A stretch of DNA of 64,000 nt from Flavobacteriales bacterium (GTDB lineage: Bacteria; Bacteroidota; Bacteroidia; Flavobacteriales_F; PHOS-HE28), in contig JADJDP010000048.1 in assembly GCA_016702645.1 (NCBI GenBank), positions 30,255-94,254 on the forward strand. The letters run 5' to 3'. The number at the start of each line of letters is the position of its first letter. The first letter of the stretch is position 1. The position numbers were made by a program, and so were the translations under genes. A model generated the notes under the pieces. The model did no database searches. It was not told where the DNA came from and saw only the letters and a list, made by a program, of their open reading frames with translations. Positions 1-8,122 of the stretch are shown here, piece by piece.

Positions 1-33
1 TAGGTGTGCAGCGACCCTGTCCCAAACGCTGAT

Positions 34-968
34 CTAAACGATCGATCGTTCGATCACCGGGAAGGTGCCACCATCATTACTGAGCACGGTGCGCGGGAAG
101 ATCGGCAGCGCCTCGGCCAACAATTCATCAGCGGTCTTGTACCTGGAACTGAAATGCCCGAGCAGTAGTTGTCCCACGTCGGCTGCCCGTGCGATCGAAG
201 CCGCTTGCGCCGCTGTGGAATGCAAGGTCTCCTGTGCACGTTTCTTCAACTGCTCCGTGAAGGTGGCCTCATGATAGAGCAGATCCACGCCTGCGATGTG
301 CGGAACAAAGGCCGGTTCATATGCAGTGTCAGAGCAATATGCGTAGCGCCTCACAGGCGGTGGGTCAAGCGTGAGTTCCGCGTTGGAGATGACCGTGCCA
401 TCCGGAAATCGCAGGTCCTCACCAGCCTTGATCGCACTGCGCTTGAACTGCGGGATGAGCATGAGTTTGTCCTTTCGCAATGGGCGTTGCGCCGGGCGCT
501 CCTCGAACACGAAGCCGGTGCAGGGCAGACGATGCTTCAATGCAAGGGTCCGCACCACGACGTGGTGTGATCCTCCCAGACGATCGCCCCGCTCACCGGT
601 TCGAGCGAGTGGAATTCCAACGGGTACCGGAGGTAGGTGGACGAGACCCGCAACTGTAGATCGAGGACCTCTTTCAGTTGCTTCGGTCCGTGCACATGCA
701 ACGTCATGGTCCTACCCATCAGGTGCATGGAGCTGATCAGCCCCATGAGGCCGAGGTAGTGATCACCGTGCAAGTGGCTGATGAAGATGTGGCCGATCCG
801 CACGAGGTTGACACCCGCAACCCGCAAACGCTCCTGCGTGCCCTCTCCGCAATCGATCATGTAGAGCACGTCGTGCACATTGAGCAACTGCGCCGTTGGG
901 AAGCGGCCCCTCGCAGGAAGTGCCGCCCCGGTACCGAGGGTGGTCAACTCAAAACGACGGTGGGCCAT
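34..968 (-). CDS. rnz: Ribonuclease Z (frame broken once near 553-570)
   Basis: Zinc-dependent endonuclease of the metallo-beta-lactamase superfamily that removes 3' trailers from tRNA precursors in the cytoplasm. The N-terminal part starts MAHRRFELTTLGTGAALP and carries the metal motif SHLHGDH (His65, His67, Asp69, His70). The second part, readable in another frame from about 558 down to the stop at 34, carries ALKHR, the SDTAY aspartate, HEATF and LGHFSSRY, all expected in this family. The joined length of about 310 residues is normal. The single frame change lies in a 15-base palindrome (553-567), so an indel in the assembly is more likely than gene death. The gene follows the STAS/T9SS pair on the same strand, just after a hairpin. 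Confidence 0.93.
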
Positions 969-976
969 GGAAGAAA

Positions 977-998
977 GAAGGCCCCAAGTGGGGCCTTC
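977..998 (-). terminator. Rho-independent terminator between the T9SS protein gene and rnz
   Basis: A perfect 9-bp stem (977-985 with 990-998) closes an AAGT loop. Read on the minus strand it is followed by a pyrimidine- and T-rich stretch (CTTTCTTCC). It sits 21 bases past the stop of the gene ending at 1020 and only 8 bases before the rnz start, so rnz either has its own start point after the hairpin or relies on read-through. Confidence 0.7.
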
Positions 999-1019
999 TC
1001 AATGTTGTGATTTTCAGGC

Positions 1020-1796
1020 TCAGCGATTGAGCATCATACGGCCGGTGAACATCTCTCCGCCGCTCTCCACCTTGTAGAGATACACACCCTCCTTGAGCGT
1101 GGTGCTTTCGAAGGGAATGCGGTTCATGCCCGCACGTCCAACGGTGCGCAAGGAGTAGAGTTCCTCCCCGAGCAAATTGAAGACACGAAGCTTCACGTCG
1201 TTGGCACGCAGCATCTGGAACTCGATGGTGGTACGCGTCGAGAACGGGTTGGGAACGTTCTTCACGCTGTTCAAGCCAACAGGTCCTACGTCGGCGATAC
1301 CGGTCGGATCCAGGATGAAGATGCGATAGCCGGTGAAGGTGAGCGGGTAGGGAACCGCACTGCCGAAGAGCGTGAAGTAGCCCGTCACGTCCAAGGTGAG
1401 TTCGAACAATCCCGCTTCAGAGGGCGTGCCATTGATCACACCACATCCCAAGATCGTGGGTAGATAGGTGCACGGAGCCGGGGTCTGCGAGGCACACTGG
1501 ACCACGAGGCCTGCCGGCAAACCCGAAACGCCGTTGAAAACAACGGAGTCGATGTTCACTGCCGGGAAGGTGGGGTCGATGTCCTGCGCGCTCACGGGCA
1601 CGATCAGATTGAGATCCTGGGAATACGGGATGCCGATCTGGCCAGCCATGAAGTTCTCCGTGGTATCGGGCCACACACCGAAGACACTATCGGCGTAGAG
1701 CGGGTTCGGAGTACACGGCTGGGCATAGGCCCCGATCGTTGAGATCGATAGAGCGAGAGCGAGTAGTGTTTGTTTCATGTGGTGGTAAGAGGTCAT
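1020..1796 (-). CDS. Secreted protein with T9SS type A sorting domain
   Basis: An exported protein of unknown task. A signal peptide (KQTLLALALSISTIGAYA, then Q) opens it. The middle holds putative Ig/cadherin-like segments (INGTPSEAG, LDVTGYF). The last 80 residues form a type A T9SS C-terminal domain: VPNPFSTRTTIEF, then LRVFNLLGEEL, LKEGVYLYKV and the final MMLNR. This domain is cleaved on passage through the type IX system and leads to surface attachment or release. The start at 1796 overlaps the STAS stop by four bases (ATGA); an alternative ATG at 1778 would give a more compact signal peptide. No enzymatic domain was recognised. Confidence 0.85.
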   Translation of the reverse strand: MTSYHHMKQTLLALALSISTIGAYAQPCTPNPLYADSVFGVWPDTTENFMAGQIGIPYSQDLNLIVPVSAQDIDPTFPAVNIDSVVFNGVSGLPAGLVVQCASQTPAPCTYLPTILGCGVINGTPSEAGLFELTLDVTGYFTLFGSAVPYPLTFTGYRIFILDPTGIADVGPVGLNSVKNVPNPFSTRTTIEFQMLRANDVKLRVFNLLGEELYSLRTVGRAGMNRIPFESTTLKEGVYLYKVESGGEMFTGRMMLNR

Positions 1797-2167
1797 TGTT
1801 CCTTCTTCACGTCCTTTTCGATCTCCTCCATGTAGAGGAGGTCCACCGCTTCGGCCGGGGTGGGTGTGATGGAGAGGACGCTCTCCAGTTGCGAGATCTG
1901 TACCAATTTCTGAACGGGCTCCTGCAAACCGCAAACGACCAAGCTGCCGTTAACGCTCTTGCACAAACGGTTCGCAACGAGCAGGGCGCTCAAACCCGAA
2001 GAATCGCAATATCGTGTGGCGGTCAGGTCGATGATCACATTGCGCACGCCGGTCTTGTTCAAATAGACCAGCTCGCTCTTCAGTTCGGGCGCACAGGTGG
2101 TGTCCAGCTTGTCGGCGTTGCTGGTGACCAATGTGTAGCGGCCCTTGTCCTCGATGGTGAAGTTCAT
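1793..2167 (-). CDS. STAS-domain protein (anti-sigma factor antagonist type)
   Basis: A single STAS domain of 124 residues starting MNFTIEDKG. The block TRYCDSSGLSALL holds the serine (S56/S57) normally phosphorylated by a partner HPK-type anti-sigma kinase, so it could act in a partner-switching circuit; no kinase gene is nearby. The C-terminus is charged and lysine-rich. The start at 2167 is preferred over the in-frame codon at 2206 because a perfect TAnnTTTG box lies between them at 2185-2192. It lies 69 bases after pyrB and is translationally coupled to the T9SS cargo gene. A STAS gene between the pyr genes and rnz is, to my knowledge, common in Flavobacteriia. Confidence 0.88.
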   Translation of the reverse strand: MNFTIEDKGRYTLVTSNADKLDTTCAPELKSELVYLNKTGVRNVIIDLTATRYCDSSGLSALLVANRLCKSVNGSLVVCGLQEPVQKLVQISQLESVLSITPTPAEAVDLLYMEEIEKDVKKEQ

Positions 2168-2184
2168 GGCAGGTTGCTTCCGGT

Positions 2185-2192
2185 CAAATATA
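2185..2192 (-). promoter_or_regulatory. Bacteroidota -7 box for the STAS gene
   Basis: TATATTTG on the minus strand is an exact match to the TAnnTTTG element, 17 bases before the STAS start. No clear -33 TTTG is present, so strength is uncertain. Confidence 0.5.
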
Positions 2193-2236
2193 GTCAGGCC
2201 CCGCATAGTCGTGGGAGGCCCCGCCCCAGGCCACTT

Positions 2237-3220
2237 TCAAACAGCGGTACGTGGGATACGGGCGGCCAGCAGGTACAGGACCGCCATCCGGATGGCCACC
2301 CCGTTCTCCACCTGGTCCAGGATGATGCTGTTGGCATGGTCGGCCACTTGGCTGGTAACCTCCACCCCGCGGTTGATGGGACCGGGGTGCATGACCACGA
2401 TATTCTTCCCGATACGGTTGTAGCGCTCCAGGTCCAGCCCGTAGAGCATGGCATACTCCCGTAGGCTTGGGAAATTTGCGATCCCGTCCCCTCCTTGCCG
2501 CTCCAGTTGGATCCGGAGCATGTTCGCCACATCGCACCAACGAAGCGCCTTGTCGAGATCATGCTCCACCTTCACACCAAGCGAGGCCACATAGCGCGGC
2601 ATCAGGGTCGTCGGTCCGCAGAGCATCACCTCCGCGCCGAGCTTTTGCAGGCAGAAGATGTTGCTCAGCGCCACGCGTGAATGCAGGATGTCACCCACGA
2701 TGAGCACTTTCACCCCTTTCACCTTGCCCAGTTTCTCGCGGATGCTGTAAGCATCGAGCAGCGCCTGTGTCGGGTGTTCGTGCGTGCCGTCACAAGCGTT
2801 CACGATACGGGCATCCACATGCCGGCTCAGGAACATCGCCGCGCCGGGATCAGGGTGGCGCATCACCACCATGTCCACCTTCATCGCAAGGATGTTGTTG
2901 ACGGTATCAACCAGCGTCTCGCCCTTGCTCACGCTGCTGCCGCTGCTGCTGAAGTTCACCACGTCGGCGCTCAGTCGCTTTTCGGCAAGCTCGAAGCTCA
3001 CTCGCGTGCGGGTGCTGCTTTCGAAGAAGAGGTTCGCGATGGTGATGTCGCGCAGCGAAGGCACCTTCTTGATAGGCCTGTTGAGGACTTCCTTGAAACC
3101 ATCCGCCGTGCGGAAGATGAGATCGATGTCGCCAGCGGTAAGATCCTTGATGCCGAGCAGGTGCTCCGTGCTCAGTTGTTCGCTGGGAACACTGGTGGCG
3201 GATTTCGTGGTCGCGCTCAT
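2237..3220 (-). CDS. pyrB: Aspartate carbamoyltransferase catalytic chain
   Basis: Second step of pyrimidine synthesis: carbamoyl phosphate plus aspartate to N-carbamoylaspartate. The 327-residue chain has the carbamoyl-phosphate loop STRTR (residues 69-73), the HPTQ motif, and HPGPINRGVE near the C-terminus. The first 20 residues are a Ser/Thr-rich extension beyond the usual start. The start at 3220 overlaps the pyrR stop by four bases, so the pair is coupled. No regulatory chain gene (pyrI) is seen in the window. Confidence 0.97.
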   Translation of the reverse strand: MSATTKSATSVPSEQLSTEHLLGIKDLTAGDIDLIFRTADGFKEVLNRPIKKVPSLRDITIANLFFESSTRTRVSFELAEKRLSADVVNFSSSGSSVSKGETLVDTVNNILAMKVDMVVMRHPDPGAAMFLSRHVDARIVNACDGTHEHPTQALLDAYSIREKLGKVKGVKVLIVGDILHSRVALSNIFCLQKLGAEVMLCGPTTLMPRYVASLGVKVEHDLDKALRWCDVANMLRIQLERQGGDGIANFPSLREYAMLYGLDLERYNRIGKNIVVMHPGPINRGVEVTSQVADHANSIILDQVENGVAIRMAVLYLLAARIPRTAV

Positions 3221-3810
3221 TGATCTGCGGAAGAGCCTTGTGCGATGGCCGATGCGCTTCGGCTTTCGCGGTTCGCGGTATGCAACAACACACGGTCCTG
3301 CCCGTCGCTCTCCTTCCACTCCACCGTCACGCGCTGGTCGCCGATGCTATCCACCCATTTGCCCACGTAGTCGGGTTGTATGGGCAGCTCACGGCTGAAA
3401 CGACGATCCACCAGGACAAGCAGTTGCACGCTGGCCGGGCGGCCGAAAGAGAGCAACGCATCGAGTCCCGCGCGGATGGTGCGGCCGGTGAAGAGCACAT
3501 CGTCCACCAACACCACTTTGCGCTCATCCAGATCGAAATCCAGTGCAGTGGCACTTGGCGTTGGCGGCGTTGCGCGATGCCGGAAATCGTCGCGGTGGAA
3601 GGTGATGTCCAACTCACCGTAGGCGAGCAGCTCCTTGCCGATGATCTTCTTCAGTTCGATCCTCAGCCTGCGCGCAAGCAGCACACCGCGCGGTTGCAGG
3701 CCGACAAGCGCCACGCCTTCCAGGTCACCATGATCCTCGATGAGCTGGTGGCAAAGCCGTTGCACCGTGAGCCCGAAGGCCTTGCTCGCGAGGAGGGTCA
3801 CGGGCTTCAT
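3217..3810 (-). CDS. pyrR: PyrR-type uracil phosphoribosyltransferase / pyr regulator
   Basis: A type I phosphoribosyltransferase related to Bacillus PyrR. The PRPP loop VLVDDVLFTGRT lies at about residues 100-111, and VALVGLQPRG is the family's early glycine loop. The 197 residues exceed the usual 180 or so because of a hydrophilic Ser/Ala-rich tail (after WKESDGQDRVLLHT). It leads the pyrR-pyrB pair. The start at 3810 lies 6 bases from a TATCTTCG box, leaving no room for a leader attenuator before pyrR itself, so an RNA-binding regulatory role at this operon is doubtful and the enzyme role is safer. Confidence 0.93.
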   Translation of the reverse strand: MKPVTLLASKAFGLTVQRLCHQLIEDHGDLEGVALVGLQPRGVLLARRLRIELKKIIGKELLAYGELDITFHRDDFRHRATPPTPSATALDFDLDERKVVLVDDVLFTGRTIRAGLDALLSFGRPASVQLLVLVDRRFSRELPIQPDYVGKWVDSIGDQRVTVEWKESDGQDRVLLHTANRESRSASAIAQGSSADQ

Positions 3811-3816
3811 CCGCGC

Positions 3817-3824
3817 CGAAGATA
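3817..3824 (-). promoter_or_regulatory. -7 box for pyrR-pyrB
   Basis: TATCTTCG on the minus strand, six bases before the pyrR ATG. With the usual spacing, transcription would begin at or very near the start codon. Confidence 0.45.
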
Positions 3825-3844
3825 GCGGGGACATCCGTGAACGA

Positions 3845-3872
3845 CGAAGCCCCGACTTGCGCCGGGGCTTCG
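3845..3872 (-). terminator. Terminator downstream of rpsA
   Basis: A perfect 10-bp GC-rich stem (3845-3854 with 3863-3872) closes an 8-base loop, 21 bases after the rpsA stop. The T-run is weak on both strands, so termination by the stem alone is inferred. Confidence 0.6.
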
Positions 3873-3893
3873 ATCATTCAATAGTTCAAAGGG

Positions 3894-5768
3894 CTAGGCC
3901 TCTTCGCCATCCTCCTCTTCGCGCTTCTCCTTCTTCTTCCCTTTGGTGGCGCGCTCGGTGCTTTCCATCGAGCTCTTGAGGTCGCTCAATACGCTGAGGT
4001 CGCCCAAGGTGCTCTTCTCCACTTTGTCGTTCACGCTCTTCACCGAAGCCGATGGGCCTGCGCCAGCGTCCTTGCGGGGCGCGCGCTTGCCAGCGGCTGG
4101 TGCGCTCTCCATCACCTCTTCACCCTCTTCGAAGGTGCGGGTGTGGCTGAGGACGATGCGACGTGCTTCGGCATTGAACTCGAGCACAACGAACGGAAGC
4201 TTCTCTTCCAGTTCGGCTTTGCTGCCGTCGGCCTTCTTCAGGTGCTTGATGGTCACCGTGCCTTCCACACCGTATGGCAGGCTCACCACGAAGTTCTGAC
4301 CAGCACGACCGGTGATGGTTCCCTCATGCGTGCTGCCGGGGGTGAACACGGTGGCGAACACTTCCCATGGGTTCTCTTCCACTTGCTTGTGGCCGAGGCT
4401 CAGGCGACGGTTCTCCTTGTCCACTTCCAACACCATCACTTCCACGGTGTCACCCACGTTGCAGAACTCGCTCGGGTGCTTGATGCGCTTGGTCCAGCTG
4501 AGGTCGCTGATGTGGATGAGGCCATCCACGCCTTCCTCCAGTTCAGCGAAGATGCCGAAGTGGGTGAAGTTGCGGACCTTGGCGGTGTGCTTGCTGCGTA
4601 GTGGGTACTTGAACTCGATCTCCGCCCAAGGGTCCTGTGCGAGTTGCTTCATGCCCAGGCTCATCTTGCGCTCTTCGCGGTCGATGTTCAGGATCACGCA
4701 CTCGATCTCCTGGCCTTCCTTGAGGAAGTCCTTCGGGCTGCGCAGGTGCTGGCTCCAGCTCATCTCGCTCACGTGCAGCAGGCCTTCCACGCCGGCGGCC
4801 ACTTCCACGAACGCGCCGTAGTCGGTGATCACCATCACTTTGCCCTTCACCTTGTCGCCAGCGTTCATGTCGGCGCTCAGCGCGTCCCATGGGTGCGGCT
4901 GCAGTTGCTTCAAGCCGAGTGCGATGCGACGCTTCTCGTCATCGAAGTCGAGAATGACCACGTTGATCTTGTCGTCGAGCTTCACCACTTCTTCGGGGTG
5001 GCTCACGCGGCCGTAGCTGAGGTCGGTGATGTGGATGAGACCATCGACACCGCCCAGATCCACGAACACGCCGTAGCTGGTGATGTTCTTGACGGTACCC
5101 TCGAGCACCTGGCCTTTCTCCAGGCCACCGATGATCTGCTTCTTCTGGGCTTCCAGTTCAGCTTCGATCAGCGCCTTGTGGCTCACCACCACGTTCTTGA
5201 ACTCCTGGTTGATCTTCACGACCTTGAACTCCATGTTCTTGCCCACGAACTGGTCGTAGTCACGAATGGGCTTCACGTCGATCTGGCTGCCGGGCAGGAA
5301 GGCTTCGATACCGAACACGTCCACGATGAGGCCACCCTTGGTGCGGCACTTCACGAAGCCCGTGATGATCTCGTTGGTCTCCATGGCGTTGTTCACCTTG
5401 CCCCACGCGTTGTGCACGCGTGCGGTCTTGTGGCTCACCACCATCTGGCCGCCCTTGTCCTCCTGCTTCTCGATGTACACTTCCACCTGATCGCCAATGG
5501 CCAGATCGGGCTTGTAGCGGAACTCGCTGATGGGGACCACACCTTCGGACTTGTATCCGATGTTGATCACCACTTCCTTCTTGTTCATGCCCACCACGGT
5601 ACCCATGAGCACTTCCTTTTCCTGGATGCTGCTGAGGGTCTTCTCGTAAGCGGCCTCCATGCTCTCACGAGCACCGGCCAGGGCCTTGCTGTCATCTTCG
5701 GCACCGGCCCAATCGAAATCGGCGGGTGGTTCGAGGAAGGTGACCTTGTTGTTCTCGACTGTTGACAT
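3894..5768 (-). CDS. rpsA: 30S ribosomal protein S1
   Basis: mRNA-binding ribosomal protein of 624 residues. The chain holds tandem S1 domains, recognisable by repeats such as GVFVDLGGVDGLIHITDLSYGR, GAFVEVAAGVEGLLHVSEMSW and GIFAELEEGVDGLIHISDLSW, and GGLIVDVFGIEAFLPGS in the second domain. The C-terminal 60 residues are Lys/Glu-rich and disordered (ending GEEDGEEA-like). The start at 5768 (MSTVENNKVTFLEPP) follows a leader of about 95 bases; the upstream in-frame codon at 5897 lies inside the repeat region and is rejected. Confidence 0.97.
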   Translation of the reverse strand: MSTVENNKVTFLEPPADFDWAGAEDDSKALAGARESMEAAYEKTLSSIQEKEVLMGTVVGMNKKEVVINIGYKSEGVVPISEFRYKPDLAIGDQVEVYIEKQEDKGGQMVVSHKTARVHNAWGKVNNAMETNEIITGFVKCRTKGGLIVDVFGIEAFLPGSQIDVKPIRDYDQFVGKNMEFKVVKINQEFKNVVVSHKALIEAELEAQKKQIIGGLEKGQVLEGTVKNITSYGVFVDLGGVDGLIHITDLSYGRVSHPEEVVKLDDKINVVILDFDDEKRRIALGLKQLQPHPWDALSADMNAGDKVKGKVMVITDYGAFVEVAAGVEGLLHVSEMSWSQHLRSPKDFLKEGQEIECVILNIDREERKMSLGMKQLAQDPWAEIEFKYPLRSKHTAKVRNFTHFGIFAELEEGVDGLIHISDLSWTKRIKHPSEFCNVGDTVEVMVLEVDKENRRLSLGHKQVEENPWEVFATVFTPGSTHEGTITGRAGQNFVVSLPYGVEGTVTIKHLKKADGSKAELEEKLPFVVLEFNAEARRIVLSHTRTFEEGEEVMESAPAAGKRAPRKDAGAGPSASVKSVNDKVEKSTLGDLSVLSDLKSSMESTERATKGKKKEKREEEDGEEA

Positions 5769-5863
5769 ACTTACTTCTACTTGTATCCCGGACCCGATGC
5801 ACCGTCCGGAAGGGTTGTTTGGTTGGCTCGCTGGCGCTGGAACGAGCGTTTGAATTGGGGCCG

Positions 5864-5871
5864 CGAATGTA
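5864..5871 (-). promoter_or_regulatory. -7 box for rpsA
   Basis: TACATTCG on the minus strand fits TAnnTTYG and lies 95 bases before the rpsA start, so unlike its neighbours rpsA would carry a real 5' leader, a possible site for autogenous control. Confidence 0.35.
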
Positions 5872-5879
5872 GGCAGAAG

Positions 5880-5993
5880 GATCAGATGATCAGACAATTA
5901 GAAGATCAGAAAATGGGCTGTCTCGGTACCTTCGGGGCGTCAATTCCTGTGAGCTACGATCGTCTGATCGTCTGATCACCTCATTTTCTGATC
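5880..5993. repeat. Cluster of GATCAG/CTGATC repeats between rpsA and ispH
   Basis: The 229-base divergent gap holds two pairs of inverted copies: 5880-5895 with 5962-5977 (15 of 16 bases pair) and 5904-5915 with 5982-5993 (12 of 12). The order is interleaved, not nested, so they cannot form one simple hairpin. Six copies of the hexamer occur in 114 bases. It ends seven bases before the ispH start. Confidence 0.75.
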
Positions 5994-5997
5994 GACC

Positions 5998-7221
5998 TTG
6001 CGCTCATTCACCATCCCCACCCACTACCGCAGCGACCTCATCGGCCGCCTGAAGGCCTTCCGCAAGGCGCAGGACCCGAAGAAAAAGGACCTGTCCCCAA
6101 CCGTGCTGGACCTCGGCGCGGTTCGCTTCGTCTTTGCCCGGCATTTCGGCTTCTGCTACGGGGTGGAGAACGCGATAGAGATCAGCTACAAGGCGCTGGA
6201 GGAGAACCCAGGCAAGCGGATCTTCCTGCTCAGCCAGATGATCCACAACCCGGCCGTGAACGACGACCTCACCAGCCGTGGTATGCGCTTCATCCAGGAC
6301 ACCCACGGGCAGATGCTCATGGATTGGAGCGAAGTGAAGGCCGACGATATCGTGATCATCCCCGCGTTCGGGACCACCTTAGAGACGGAGGCCAAGTTGC
6401 AGGCGATCGGTATCGACCCGCTGAAGTACAACACCACCTGCCCCTTCGTGGAAAAGGTGTGGAACCGCAGCGCCCAGCTTGGCACGAAGGACTACACCGT
6501 GGTGATCCACGGTAAGGCCGCGCATGAGGAAACGCGCGCCACCTTCAGCCATACCGCTGCGGGCGCACCGGCGGTGATCGTGAAAGACATGGCCGAGGCG
6601 CAGGAACTCGGGAGGATCATCCTCGGTGAACTGCCGATGGAGCGCTTTGCTGAGCTCTTCGGCGAACGCTGTACATCGGGCTTCGATCCGGTGAAGGACC
6701 TGCAGCGAATTGGTGTGGTTAACCAGACCACCATGCTCGCCACCGAAACGCAGGCCATCGCCGATCACTTGAAGCAGGTGATGGCGAAGAAGTACGATGA
6801 AGCAGATCTCAAGCAGCACTTCGCCGATACACGCGATACGCTCTGCTACGCCACCAACGATAACCAGGATGCTACCAATGAACTGCTGAAGGCCGATGCG
6901 GACCTCGCGCTGGTGGTGGGCGGCTACAACAGCAGCAACACCAGCCATTTGGTGGAACTGCTGGAACACAAGTTCCCCACCTACTTCATCAAGGACGAAA
7001 GCGAGATCATCTCAGCGGAGACGATCCAACACTTCAACTACCCGGCGCATAAGCTGGAGAGCACGAACGATTGGCTTCCCGCGAAGCGACCGCTAACGAT
7101 CATCCTCACCAGCGGTGCAAGCTGCCCGGACACCTTGCTGGATAGGGTGATGCTGAAGGTGCTGGGGTTTGTGGAGGGAGCAAAGGATCCAGCGGAAGTG
7201 GTGGAGATGATCGCTTCCTAG
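5998..7221 (+). CDS. ispH: 4-hydroxy-3-methylbut-2-enyl diphosphate reductase
   Basis: Last step of the MEP pathway, producing IPP and DMAPP with an iron-sulfur cluster. The three cluster cysteines are in GFCYGVENAI (C53), NTTCPFVEKVW and SGASCPDTLL. At 407 residues it is the long form found in Bacteroidota and cyanobacteria, with an N-terminal extension (TIPTHYRSDLIGRL). A stop at 5989 precedes it in frame and no ATG occurs before residue 81, so the TTG at 5998 is the likely start. It is followed after 7 bases by a DUF6624-like gene. Confidence 0.97.
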   Translation: MRSFTIPTHYRSDLIGRLKAFRKAQDPKKKDLSPTVLDLGAVRFVFARHFGFCYGVENAIEISYKALEENPGKRIFLLSQMIHNPAVNDDLTSRGMRFIQDTHGQMLMDWSEVKADDIVIIPAFGTTLETEAKLQAIGIDPLKYNTTCPFVEKVWNRSAQLGTKDYTVVIHGKAAHEETRATFSHTAAGAPAVIVKDMAEAQELGRIILGELPMERFAELFGERCTSGFDPVKDLQRIGVVNQTTMLATETQAIADHLKQVMAKKYDEADLKQHFADTRDTLCYATNDNQDATNELLKADADLALVVGGYNSSNTSHLVELLEHKFPTYFIKDESEIISAETIQHFNYPAHKLESTNDWLPAKRPLTIILTSGASCPDTLLDRVMLKVLGFVEGAKDPAEVVEMIAS

Positions 7222-7228
7222 GACAACG

Positions 7229-8107
7229 ATGAAGCGCTCTGCCGTACTTATCGCCATCGCGCTGCCTTGCTTCTGCAACGCCCAACGAGAAGCCCGGGTG
7301 CGGCACAACTTCCTGGTGGATAGCGCCCAGCATTTCTCCTTCATGGGCAAGTACGATGACGCGATGCCGCTGTACGAGAAGCTCATGAGGAGCGAAACCT
7401 GGCACCCCGGTCCTTACTTCGACGCGATACATGCGTGCCTTCAAACCGGGCAACCAGAGAAGGCCAACCAGTTCTTGAGCATTGCAGTGCAACATGGTTT
7501 CGTCCCGGAGGTCTTTCGGTTCGACAGCTTACTGATGGGCCACCTTGCAAGCGATGCATCGAAACCGTTCCGGGAGAGACGCAAGGAGGATGAACAGGTG
7601 TTCGCCTCGAACGCCGATTCGGCCCTGATCAAGGAACTCAGTGCCATGTTCGATCTTGATCAGCGTGTGCGGGAGAAAGGGAGCGACCCAGCCATGATGC
7701 ATCCTGTCGACTCCGCAAACTTCGAACGGCTGATCGAGATCTGCGAGCAACGCGGAGTCCCGGCCATGGGGAATGTGTGGACGCTTCTCTGGCATCACCG
7801 GAGCCCCGAGTACCCGGGGTCAGGACAATGGCAACGTATTCTGCCTCACATCCATGCCGCGATAGTGAGCGGTGATCTGGATCCAGCGTTCCTCTGCATG
7901 TTCGATGACTACGCGGACCAGGAGGCGGGAAGACCCATGCGCTATGGTGCACTCCTGGGTTACTATCGATCCTATCCTGACATGATCTTCCTGGTGGACC
8001 GTGCGCAACTCGACCGCAACAGGGCCTCCGTCGGTTGGGGATCCATCTCGCGCTTTGCCGAAGAACTGGGCATGGATCTATCCACCTTGCGCTTCGCAGC
8101 GCCTTAG
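7229..8107 (+). CDS. Exported DUF6624-like protein
   Basis: A 292-residue protein of unknown function. A signal peptide (KRSAVLIAIALPCFCNA, then Q) is followed by a TPR-like segment (residues 35-90: FSFMGKYDDAMPLYEKLM) and a C-terminal half resembling DUF6624: LDQRVREKG, NFERLIEICEQRGVP, LLWHHRSPE and FCMFDDY-like helices with conserved His/Asp. It lies 7 bases after ispH on the same strand and is convergent with cmk. Assignment to DUF6624 is from memory of the family pattern. Confidence 0.75.
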   Translation: MKRSAVLIAIALPCFCNAQREARVRHNFLVDSAQHFSFMGKYDDAMPLYEKLMRSETWHPGPYFDAIHACLQTGQPEKANQFLSIAVQHGFVPEVFRFDSLLMGHLASDASKPFRERRKEDEQVFASNADSALIKELSAMFDLDQRVREKGSDPAMMHPVDSANFERLIEICEQRGVPAMGNVWTLLWHHRSPEYPGSGQWQRILPHIHAAIVSGDLDPAFLCMFDDYADQEAGRPMRYGALLGYYRSYPDMIFLVDRAQLDRNRASVGWGSISRFAEELGMDLSTLRFAAP

Positions 8108-8122
8108 GTGGCGGTCACAGCG

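Noticed and set aside
4644..5765. 373-residue plus-strand frame opposite rpsA
   Set aside because: Leu/His/Val-rich shadow of the S1 repeats.
5880..5993. Replication origin or CRISPR array
   Set aside because: No DnaA-box series, no dnaA/gyrB neighbours, no regular repeat-spacer pattern.
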